DNA of 15,643 nucleotides. It comes from an uncultured Sphingobacteriales bacterium (GTDB lineage: Bacteria > Bacteroidota > Bacteroidia > Chitinophagales > Chitinophagaceae). Positions 6,839-13,529 of the stretch are shown one piece after another. The notes beneath the pieces were generated by a model. It saw only the letters and a list, made by a program, of their open reading frames with translations. It ran no database searches and was not told the origin of the DNA. The stretch spans positions 1-15,643 of the forward strand of contig CAMPKG010000033.1 of assembly GCA_946887085.1 (NCBI GenBank), given 5' to 3'. Each line of letters begins with the position of its first letter. Positions within the stretch are counted from its first letter, which is position 1. The translations under genes and the position numbers were made by a program.

Positions 6839-7934
6839 AGAACATTTGGTTTTCGGCTACGGTTTGATCAACGTATTGCAAAACTACGCTGTCAAACTCA
6901 GTGCCCCGGTTAAATAAAAAAGAAACCGCTATCGGCAATACCACTATCCGCACATTCCATTCTTTCAGTTTCTCGTAATGCAGGTGCAGGCGGGCCGCGT
7001 CTTTTTCCGTGGTCACTATTACCTTATTCGGAGCATCCCAGTTGGCCAGAGTTTCTTTGATCTCCTCGAGGTTGCTGCTTACAAAATAATGATGGTCAGG
7101 ATACGACAGTACATGCACCTGTTTGCATTCGTCCTGCAAATACCTTACCAGCGGGGCAGGTTTGGCTATGCAACAGACTAATACTGCGCTTCTCCCACGC
7201 AGGCTTACTGGCTCTTTGGTAATGAGATCGTAAGGCTGTTGGTAATTTATTGATGTAAAGAAAACTTTTTGTTCCGGCAGTGGCTTTATCTCCGCTATCA
7301 TCTTGTCTGCCATAGCCTTATCCATGTCGGGAGGACATTTAGATACCACGATCATGTCCGCACGTTTGTATGCGCTCTTGTCTTCCCGCAGGGTACCCAG
7401 CGGTAATATCTTGTCTTTATAAAAGGGTTTGGCGAAGTCCGTGATCAGTATGTTGAGCCCCGGTTTTACCGAGCGGTGCTGGTAAGCATCATCCAGCAAC
7501 ACGGCCTCTACATAAGGCCGTTTTTGCAGCAGGTTTGGTATGCCGGTTATGCGTTCCTCTGCTACGCTCACTACCAGGTCGGGATATTTCATGTGGTATT
7601 GCATGGGCTCATCGCCTATGCGCAAGGCATTGGTATTTTCATCGGCCAGCAAAAATCCCTGTGTACGGCGTTTATATCCCCGGCTCATTGTTGCTACCCG
7701 GTATTGATATTGCAGCAGCCTGATAAGGTATTCCACGTGTGGCGTCTTACCCGTACCCCCAACCGACAAGTTGCCGACCGAAATAACCGGAACGCTGAAT
7801 TGTATGGACGAGAAAAAGCCTGCATCATAAAGCCGGTTGCGAAGCCACACTACTGCGCCGTATATCAGCGCAAACGGATAGAGCAGTATACGTACAACAG
7901 AAAAAATATGGTAAAGTGCATTGCGGTCGCTCAT
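6819..7934 (-). CDS. lpxK: Tetraacyldisaccharide 4'-kinase (lipid A biosynthesis)
   Basis: LpxK phosphorylates the 4' position of the tetraacyldisaccharide-1-phosphate precursor to give lipid IVA, at the cytoplasmic face of the inner membrane. The 371-residue protein begins with a hydrophobic anchor (about 10-30). It carries the family's P-loop, GNLSVGGTGKTP (54-65), preceded by VPVISV, then MSRGYKRRTQGF, the IGDEP motif and the conserved LLDDAYQHR block, followed by ITDF. It is somewhat longer than the E. coli protein (328 residues), with extra residues at the C-terminus. The start codon overlaps the upstream formimidoyltransferase stop as ATGA (7931-7934), and the 3' end overlaps rnr by 20 bp, both typical of translational coupling. 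Other lpx genes are not in the window. Confidence 0.95.
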   Translation of the reverse strand: MSDRNALYHIFSVVRILLYPFALIYGAVVWLRNRLYDAGFFSSIQFSVPVISVGNLSVGGTGKTPHVEYLIRLLQYQYRVATMSRGYKRRTQGFLLADENTNALRIGDEPMQYHMKYPDLVVSVAEERITGIPNLLQKRPYVEAVLLDDAYQHRSVKPGLNILITDFAKPFYKDKILPLGTLREDKSAYKRADMIVVSKCPPDMDKAMADKMIAEIKPLPEQKVFFTSINYQQPYDLITKEPVSLRGRSAVLVCCIAKPAPLVRYLQDECKQVHVLSYPDHHYFVSSNLEEIKETLANWDAPNKVIVTTEKDAARLHLHYEKLKEWNVRIVVLPIAVSFLFNRGTEFDSVVLQYVDQTVAENQMFYGSQES

Positions 7935-8965
7935 ATCAACCCTTCCCGTTTTAAAGCGTATTCCAATACCTTCTCCTGCGGGTCGAAAGGTTTTACTTTG
8001 TCCAGTTTCAGATGCTCAATTGCCGCGTGCACCAGTAATTCTTTGTCCTCGGGTGGCTGCTCCTGTTTCTTCAGGTAGGTAAACGCCCCTGCCTCCAGCA
8101 AACAGGACTCGGGTATCAAACCTACTACTTCGCAACCGATCACTTCAACACCGATAATTTCGGCCAGTGCGTTGGTTCCCTCCCAAACCTTCAACGGCGA
8201 GGTTATACGATAGTCGAGCAGGTTCATCGACACCTGCGCCGAATGGAAATCTTCCATGTACCAACCGATGGCTCTTAGCTTTGGTAACAGCCCCGGTATC
8301 TTGCTCTTCTTGCCGTCAATTTTCTCGGTATACCCTCTTTCCCTGATTCTATCAGCGATGTAAGTAGCATGTTTTACCTCGTTGGTTTTCAGCGAAATAT
8401 TAAATGCCACCAGAACATCCCTTGCCCCCAGAACCATAGCTCCTGTATTAGCGACAAACTCAGATGGGCCGTAATCCGGCCGCCATTCAGCCAACTTCAT
8501 TTTCTCTGCAAACTTCTCGTACTGGCCCTTGCGAATGTCAGGCAAAGCACGGCGGTGATCATGTGCAGCCGAATGCTCATACAGATAGACGGGTACACCT
8601 AATTCCTCACCCACACGCTCGCCCAGCCGTTTCGACCATGCCACTGCCCCCTCCATACCCAGCCCGCTTAGCGGGACCAGCGGACAAACATCAGTGGCGC
8701 CGATCCGGGGATGAACGCCCTGCTGCTTCGTCATATCTATTATGTTGCCGGCTGTCCTAATAGCCTGATAAGCAGCTTCCGTTACCGCAGCAGGTTCGCC
8801 GGCAAAGGTCATCACCGTGCGGTGGGCTGAGGGACTGCTATCGATATGTAAAAGATGAACCCCTTGCACCGACCTTATAGCCTCAGCAATCGCGTTGATC
8901 TTTGCTGTATCCCTGCCCTCGCTGAAGTTAGGTACGCATTCCAGTATGGGTCCTTTGCCTGTCAT
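7931..8965 (-). CDS. Glutamate formimidoyltransferase (FTCD N-terminal-type, stand-alone)
   Basis: The protein (344 residues from the ATG at 8965) matches the formiminotransferase part of FTCD. It opens with ILECVPNFSEGRD (7-19), then SPSAHRTVMTFAG (45-56) and GVHPRIGATDVCPLVP (83-98). His85 corresponds to the catalytic His82 of the mammalian enzyme. It transfers a formimino group from N-formimino-glutamate to tetrahydrofolate at the end of one histidine degradation route; related bacterial enzymes can also salvage 5-formyltetrahydrofolate. The cyclodeaminase domain of mammalian FTCD is missing and no hut gene lies nearby. The frame remains open upstream to a GTG at 9001, but that would add 12 residues not found in the family, so I chose the ATG. 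The gene heads a tightly packed cluster with lpxK, rnr and a prenyl synthase. Confidence 0.9.
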   Translation of the reverse strand: MTGKGPILECVPNFSEGRDTAKINAIAEAIRSVQGVHLLHIDSSPSAHRTVMTFAGEPAAVTEAAYQAIRTAGNIIDMTKQQGVHPRIGATDVCPLVPLSGLGMEGAVAWSKRLGERVGEELGVPVYLYEHSAAHDHRRALPDIRKGQYEKFAEKMKLAEWRPDYGPSEFVANTGAMVLGARDVLVAFNISLKTNEVKHATYIADRIRERGYTEKIDGKKSKIPGLLPKLRAIGWYMEDFHSAQVSMNLLDYRITSPLKVWEGTNALAEIIGVEVIGCEVVGLIPESCLLEAGAFTYLKKQEQPPEDKELLVHAAIEHLKLDKVKPFDPQEKVLEYALKREGLI

Positions 8966-9058
8966 TTCATTCTTAAAGTGTAAATCTAACAAAATGCGCA
9001 CCGTTTTATAAAAGCGGAAACTTTGTCATGATAAGCGGCCTGTATTAGGAATATTAAG

Positions 9059-9066
9059 TATTTTTG
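9059..9066 (+). promoter_or_regulatory. Candidate -7 element of the T9SS-exported protein gene
   Basis: TATTTTTG matches TAnnTTTG perfectly, 35 bp before the ATG at 9101, predicting a leader of about 28 nt. No TTG occurs at the usual 17-23 bp upstream. A near-palindrome CCGTTTTATAAAAGCGG (9001-9017) lies further upstream, between this gene and divergent ftcD; its role is unknown. Confidence 0.45.
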
Positions 9067-9100
9067 ATGCAGATCTTCATCACGATTTAAAACATCCTTT

Positions 9101-10114
9101 ATGAAAGCAAAACTTTACGCTTTACTCTTTGCAGCCATTCCATTCAGCGCAGTGGCACAGCCAACTGTCAATACCGCCGAGGATTATACTATCGGCATGA
9201 CCGTGAGGTATAAACAAGCCGGGAACATGAGCCCGGGAGCAAGCGGAGCCCAAACCTGGGATTTTTCCACGCTGACGGCACTTGGAGGTAATGACACACT
9301 GACGTTCACGTACCTGGCCGCAGGCTCTACTTACCCCGGAGCTAATATATTGGAGCGAAGTTCTAATAAGCAAGACCACTATTACACTGAAAGTGGCAAC
9401 ACTAATCACACCGTTGCCCTGGTAGATTCTGCTTCGGCTCCATCGCCGATAGTATTGAGCTACAGCAACACCGCTCTTGCAATGCAGCGGCCGCTTACCT
9501 ATCACCTGAACGTGTCAGACACATTCACCGGCTCACTGAAATATGCTACCTATACCTTTAACGGCGGCGGCAACCGGAACCTGCACGTGGATGGCTATGG
9601 CACGCTGATACTGCCCGGCAACAAGACCTTCAATGACGTGCTGAGGGTGAGAACAGAGCACGTCGAAACCAATATGGCAGGGCCGATCACGGTGAACGTT
9701 AACGTGGTTACCTACTCATGGTTTGATGCAGCACACAAAGCGCCGCTGTTGAGGATCGATTCATTCATGCTGAGCGGTACACCACCGGTACCAACGATCA
9801 ACACACCCACCACATCTTACCTGATAGACGAGTCTTATCCCGGAAATGTTCCTGATGTGACCCAGGGCAATAGTATCGCCGTGAACCTGACCGGCCAAAC
9901 GTTGACGCTGAATGGCAATATGTCTTCAAAACAGCATGAAGTAGTACTATACAATTTGAATGGCCAAATGTTGTTCCGTTCTGAGTTTGTGCCACAAGGC
10001 AACGCCCATAGCTTTACCGTAGCCGGCGACCTACCTGTTGGTATCTACTTTGTTATGATTACCGAAAAGAACAGCCAGGCGACACCTGCAACCATCAAGG
10101 TGATAAAAGAATAA
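9101..10114 (+). CDS. Exported protein with T9SS type A C-terminal sorting domain
   Basis: The 337-residue protein starts with a signal peptide (MKAKLYALLFAAIPFSAVA, cleavage before Gln20). It ends in a C-terminal sorting domain (about 262-337) with VVLYNLNGQML, LPVGIYFVMI and a final TIKVIKE strand, the pattern of the Por_Secre_tail/type A signal. Such domains direct passage through the outer membrane by the type IX secretion system and are cleaved by the PorU sortase, often with attachment to A-LPS. The passenger (about 20-260) is Thr/Ser/Asn-rich, looks all-beta, and has no catalytic motif that I recognise. Its opening, with YTIGMTVRYKQAG and TWDFSTL, resembles other uncharacterised Bacteroidota surface proteins. 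The gene stands alone between its own promoter element and a strong terminator. Confidence 0.85.
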   Translation: MKAKLYALLFAAIPFSAVAQPTVNTAEDYTIGMTVRYKQAGNMSPGASGAQTWDFSTLTALGGNDTLTFTYLAAGSTYPGANILERSSNKQDHYYTESGNTNHTVALVDSASAPSPIVLSYSNTALAMQRPLTYHLNVSDTFTGSLKYATYTFNGGGNRNLHVDGYGTLILPGNKTFNDVLRVRTEHVETNMAGPITVNVNVVTYSWFDAAHKAPLLRIDSFMLSGTPPVPTINTPTTSYLIDESYPGNVPDVTQGNSIAVNLTGQTLTLNGNMSSKQHEVVLYNLNGQMLFRSEFVPQGNAHSFTVAGDLPVGIYFVMITEKNSQATPATIKVIKE

Positions 10115-10132
10115 CCAAACAACATCATAACA

Positions 10133-10162
10133 GAAACGCGGCAGTTGATCCTGCCGCGTTTC
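10133..10162. terminator. Strong bidirectional terminator
   Basis: GAAACGCGGCAG (10133-10144) pairs perfectly with CTGCCGCGTTTC (10151-10162), a 12-bp stem over the 6-base loop TTGATC. It is followed by TTATTTTA on the plus strand and is preceded by A-rich sequence. It ends the T9SS gene and abuts the stop codon of the convergent exonuclease gene. Confidence 0.88.
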
Positions 10163-10933
10163 TTATTTTATGTCAATGTCTATCCAGGATGGGCAGTGAT
10201 CAGAATGTTTTACATCGGGCATGATGCCTGCGCCTTTCAGCGCGGCACGCAGAGGTTCGGTAACGGTTATATAGTCGATACGCCAGCCTTTATTCTGCTC
10301 GCGTACGGAAGGAAATCTCGCACTCCACCATGTATAATGGTGAGGATCCTGGTGGAAACAACGGAAGGTATCTACGTAATCGTTCTCGTAAAATTTATCC
10401 ATCCAGGCACGTTCTTCGGGCAGGAAGCCGCTGGTCTTTTTATTGCCTTTCGGGTTGTGGATGTCTATTTCCTTATGGGCGATGTTATAATCGCCCACGA
10501 TGATAAGCTTTGGCCTTGTCTTGCGCAGCTCGCGGAGGTATTCATAAAACTCATCGAGCCACTGGTATTTATAGGTCTGCCTGATCTCGCCTGTCGTGCC
10601 GCTGGGGAAGTAGGCATTGATCAATGTCACCTCACCAAAATCAGCGCGGAGCACCCTGCCCTCTGCATCACTTTGCATGATGCCGTTGCCGTAGAAAACA
10701 CCGTCAGGCCTACGTTTCGTAAAAATGGCCACACCGCTGTATCCCTTTTTTTCGGCAGAGAACCAGTAAGTATCATAGCCCAGCGCTTCAATAGCAGCAA
10801 AGTCTACATTTTCCTTCTCTGCTTTTATCTCTTGCAGGCAGATGATATCCGCGTTTTCTGCCTTCATCCAGTCAAGAAAACCTTTTTTGATGGCGCTGCG
10901 AAGGCCGTTGATATTGTAGGTAACAATGCGCAT
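10163..10933 (-). CDS. xth: Exodeoxyribonuclease III (AP endonuclease)
   Basis: The 256-residue protein belongs to the exonuclease III/ExoA branch of the endonuclease-exonuclease-phosphatase fold. Active-site residues are present: Asn7 in YNINGLRSA, Glu35 in CLQEIK (metal ligand), Asp148 and Asn150 in GDYNIAHKEIDI, the WRIDY block, and Asp245-His246 in HSDHCP. The enzyme cleaves DNA at abasic sites during base excision repair and has 3'-5' exonuclease and 3'-phosphatase activity. Length and motif order are normal. It starts 1 bp after the stop of the haem-binding gene, so the two probably share a transcript. ExoA would be an equally suitable name. Confidence 0.94.
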   Translation of the reverse strand: MRIVTYNINGLRSAIKKGFLDWMKAENADIICLQEIKAEKENVDFAAIEALGYDTYWFSAEKKGYSGVAIFTKRRPDGVFYGNGIMQSDAEGRVLRADFGEVTLINAYFPSGTTGEIRQTYKYQWLDEFYEYLRELRKTRPKLIIVGDYNIAHKEIDIHNPKGNKKTSGFLPEERAWMDKFYENDYVDTFRCFHQDPHHYTWWSARFPSVREQNKGWRIDYITVTEPLRAALKGAGIMPDVKHSDHCPSWIDIDIK

Positions 10934-10934
10934 G

Positions 10935-11393
10935 TTATTGCTGTTGCTTTGCCTGTTCGTGTAAAGTTGTTGCCCAGGAGATCAGTGTTTGTTTTTCCTG
11001 TGCTGTCAGCTGTGCCTCCTTATGTATCCACAGATAACTATCGAGTGGCATATGGTCTTCCTCCACCTCTTCTGCCATCTCCTCGAAAGCATGTGCCTGC
11101 TCTTTGGGCGAAAGCTTACCGAACTCGGAGAAGTTCAGGTGTTCCTTGCCTTCGTTGACGTGGTTCTGCAACCAGAAACCCAGTGGCTGAACATTTGCAT
11201 ACCAGGGATAGTTAGTATAGTTACTGTGGCAGTCGTTACACCCTTTTTTCAATATCTGGGTTACATCATCGGGCACAGGATATAGTTGGGTGAGGTGTTG
11301 TGCCGTCACTACATTGTTTTTGTTGCGCGCCGGCCATATGAACTGTATCAGTACCAGTATCACAAATAGCGCTATCAGTATTTTCTTCAACAT
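10935..11393 (-). CDS. Membrane-anchored haem-binding protein (Haem_bd family)
   Basis: This 152-residue protein has an N-terminal membrane anchor or uncleaved signal (about 4-20, ILIALFVILVLIQFIW) and one c-type haem site, CNDCH (52-56). The domain continues with SNYTNYPWYANVQP and ends with EEDHMPLDSYLWIHKEAQLT, where Met115 is a plausible sixth haem ligand. This matches the small Haem_bd domain common in Bacteroidota, thought to work in periplasmic electron transfer, though partners are usually unknown. The Gln/Lys-rich C-terminus is short. No oxidase or dehydrogenase gene is adjacent; the only operon partner is exonuclease III, 1 bp downstream, which gives no clear functional link. The ATG is followed directly by the membrane segment, supporting the start. 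Confidence 0.88.
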   Translation of the reverse strand: MLKKILIALFVILVLIQFIWPARNKNNVVTAQHLTQLYPVPDDVTQILKKGCNDCHSNYTNYPWYANVQPLGFWLQNHVNEGKEHLNFSEFGKLSPKEQAHAFEEMAEEVEEDHMPLDSYLWIHKEAQLTAQEKQTLISWATTLHEQAKQQQ

Positions 11394-11430
11394 GTGTGCT
11401 TATAACTGTTTGCAGGCAAAATAAAAGAAA

Positions 11431-11453
11431 CGCTGCAACAATCAGTTGCAGCG
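11431..11453 (-). terminator. Terminator of the S9 peptidase gene
   Basis: CGCTGCAAC (11431-11439) pairs perfectly with GTTGCAGCG (11445-11453) over a 5-base loop. On the minus strand it starts 24 bases after the peptidase stop and is followed by TTTCTTTTATTTTG, a good T-rich tail. It separates the peptidase from the haem-binding gene on the same strand. Confidence 0.82.
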
Positions 11454-11477
11454 CCGGGAAAATTATTATTCGTTATA

Positions 11478-13496
11478 TTATTTCAGGGTTTCATCCAGCC
11501 ATTTGAAGAATTCACGCTGCCAGGCTATGCCGTTCTGTGCATGCAATACCCAGTGGTTCTCGTTAGGGAAATAGAGCAGCTTGCTTTTCAAACCGCGCAG
11601 CTGCGCAGCCTGGAATGCCTCCAGGCCCTGCTCAATCGGTACACGGTAATCAATACCACCCTGTATGATCATGATGGGCGCTGTCCATTTGCTTACGAAA
11701 TTGCTTGGGTTAAATTTCTCATAAGAAACCGGGACAGGCTTCTCCCAATACGGGCCGCCCACATCCCAGTTGGCAAACCAAAGTTCTTCGGTAGTGCCGT
11801 ACCAGCTTTTCAGATCGAACAGGCCATCGTGTGCAATAAAGCTTTTAAACCTGATATCGTGCATGCCGGCGAGCATGAAGGCGCTATATCCACCATAACT
11901 GGCGCCTACGCAACCCAGGCGGTTTTTATCTACATAGTCTTCTTTAGCTATGGCATCTATAGCAGAAAGATAATCGCGCATCGGCTGGCCGCCCCAGTCT
12001 TTGCTGATGTCTTCATTCCATCTCACGCCCCAGCCCGGCATACCGTGGCGGTTTGGTGCTACAACTATATAGCCATTCGCAGCCATCAGCTGAAAGTTCC
12101 AGCGGAAGCTATAGAACTGCGACAACGGAGATTGCGGGCCTCCCTGGCAATACAACAGTGTGGGATATTTTTTTGCAGGATTGAAATCGGGAGGATAGAT
12201 CACCCAAACACCCATGTCTTGGCCGTCGGTAGTTTTTACCATGCGCAGTTCCGTATTACTCAGCTTGAGCGAATTATACGTTTCATCATTTTCATGCGTT
12301 ACCTGGCGGATTGAACCGCTAGGAATATGTACTGCATACAGTTCGGCGGCGTGGTTCATATCTGTACGCGATACGATCAACTCCTTACCAGCCTGGCCCG
12401 CAATGCTTGTTATATCAAACTTACCGGTTGTGATCTGCCTGATCTGCGGCAGCATGCGCACCCCAAGGTTTGCCGGCACCTTTGCCTCGAAGAGCTGTAC
12501 GGTTCCTTTCACCGGTGCATTGAAATAAATGGAGGTACCATTTTTATCCCATACAAAACTTTCAACTGTGCCGTCCCATGCACCGGTCAGGTTCAGCTTG
12601 AAGGCATTTTGTCTTCCGAGATCCATCACATAGATATCATTTTTGTCGGCTTCAAAACCATCGCGCCTCATACTCGTCCACGCCACGCGTTTGCCATCCG
12701 GGCTGAATACCGGGGACATATCGTATCCGTTCATGTTCGGCGTCCAGTTGGTGGTCATGGCAGTTTTCAGGTCGTAGTAATAGAGATCGGTGTTTGTGCT
12801 GACAGCGTAGTCTTTACCCACTTTCTTTTTAGATACGTAAAGCAGTCCCTTACTATCCGGCGACCAAACGAAATCTTCCGATCCTCCGAAAGGCTTTTGC
12901 GGGCTGTCGTAGGGCTCATCACGCATGATATCACTGGTAGTACCGCTTTTCGTGTCGAGGATGAATATATGGGAGTACTTCCCATCTTCCCATGTATCCC
13001 AGTGACGGTAGTTGAGGTCGCGATACACTTGCGCCGTTGTCTTCGGCAGATCTTTATAGATGTCCGTTCCCATCATAGGAGTTATCAGCACCTCACGCGA
13101 AAAAGCAACATAGCGGCCGTCAGGAGAGATGCGGATGTTATCTGCATTCTCGAGCCCTTTATACACCTGTTTCCATTGCAACCCCTTATTGGTACTACGG
13201 AAGACAGCATTATCGGCAGTGGCATACCATACTTCATCGTCGCGCTGGAAGACTGACTTGCCCTCGATATTCCACTCCTTATACTTATTGCTGTTAAGAT
13301 CGTACTCGTAGCGCTTTGTCGTGCTCTTTTCGGTTTTCCAGTCGGTTTGCCGGGTAGAATAATAAAGCGTCGACCCGTCGGCACTAACGCCATCGGCGCT
13401 GACACGTTTGAGGCTCCAAAGCGTTTCCGGTGTCATCCGGTCTTGTGCCGTGCCGCTTAGTGATAGCAGCATCAGCGGAATGAATAGCTTTTTCAT
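11478..13496 (-). CDS. Secreted S9 family peptidase (prolyl oligopeptidase / DPP-like)
   Basis: The 672-residue protein has a signal peptide (MKKLFIPLMLLSLSGTA, cleavage before Gln). A seven-bladed beta-propeller region (about 25-395) follows, with repeats such as ISPDGRYVAFSRE, VWSPDSKGLLYVSKK and FSPDGKRVAWTSM, then a C-terminal alpha/beta hydrolase domain (about 400-672). The catalytic triad is visible: the nucleophile near Ser533 in GASYGGYS, Asp616 in GGIDYRVP and His648 in NENHWVL. S9 enzymes of this type cut short peptides, usually after proline or as acyl- or dipeptidyl-peptidases; specificity cannot be read here. It is probably periplasmic, aiding peptide nutrition. The frame is open to a TTG at 13511, but the ATG at 13496 begins the signal peptide cleanly. 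It lies 33 bp after the Ig-like lipoprotein gene and may be co-transcribed with it. Confidence 0.93.
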   Translation of the reverse strand: MKKLFIPLMLLSLSGTAQDRMTPETLWSLKRVSADGVSADGSTLYYSTRQTDWKTEKSTTKRYEYDLNSNKYKEWNIEGKSVFQRDDEVWYATADNAVFRSTNKGLQWKQVYKGLENADNIRISPDGRYVAFSREVLITPMMGTDIYKDLPKTTAQVYRDLNYRHWDTWEDGKYSHIFILDTKSGTTSDIMRDEPYDSPQKPFGGSEDFVWSPDSKGLLYVSKKKVGKDYAVSTNTDLYYYDLKTAMTTNWTPNMNGYDMSPVFSPDGKRVAWTSMRRDGFEADKNDIYVMDLGRQNAFKLNLTGAWDGTVESFVWDKNGTSIYFNAPVKGTVQLFEAKVPANLGVRMLPQIRQITTGKFDITSIAGQAGKELIVSRTDMNHAAELYAVHIPSGSIRQVTHENDETYNSLKLSNTELRMVKTTDGQDMGVWVIYPPDFNPAKKYPTLLYCQGGPQSPLSQFYSFRWNFQLMAANGYIVVAPNRHGMPGWGVRWNEDISKDWGGQPMRDYLSAIDAIAKEDYVDKNRLGCVGASYGGYSAFMLAGMHDIRFKSFIAHDGLFDLKSWYGTTEELWFANWDVGGPYWEKPVPVSYEKFNPSNFVSKWTAPIMIIQGGIDYRVPIEQGLEAFQAAQLRGLKSKLLYFPNENHWVLHAQNGIAWQREFFKWLDETLK

Positions 13497-13529
13497 ATAA
13501 GATTGTTGCAAGCGATAAATATATGTTCG

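Noticed and set aside
6110..6913. A 267-codon plus-strand open frame opposite rnr
   Set aside because: It is entirely antisense to RNase R catalytic sequence; it is a by-product of codon usage on the coding strand.
8966..9001. A 12-residue N-terminal extension of the formimidoyltransferase from a GTG
   Set aside because: The family starts shortly before the ECVPNFSEGR motif and an ATG sits there; the extension is not family-like.
9001..9017. A near-palindrome CCGTTTTATAAAAGCGG as an operator
   Set aside because: It is A/T-rich, has a one-base bulge and occurs once. No regulator is nearby, so an operator call would be a guess.
10145..11158. A 337-codon plus-strand open frame opposite the exonuclease III and haem-binding genes
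   Set aside because: It is antisense to two genes with intact family motifs, starts in the terminator loop, and its translation shows no recognisable domain or plausible start context.
11417..11424. A minus-strand TTATTTTG as the -7 element of the haem-binding gene
   Set aside because: It has one mismatch to TAnnTTTG, no well-spaced -33, and is part of the T-rich tail of the peptidase terminator.
12327..13256. A 309-codon plus-strand open frame opposite the S9 peptidase
   Set aside because: The minus strand encodes a complete propeller and catalytic triad; the plus frame has no family signature.
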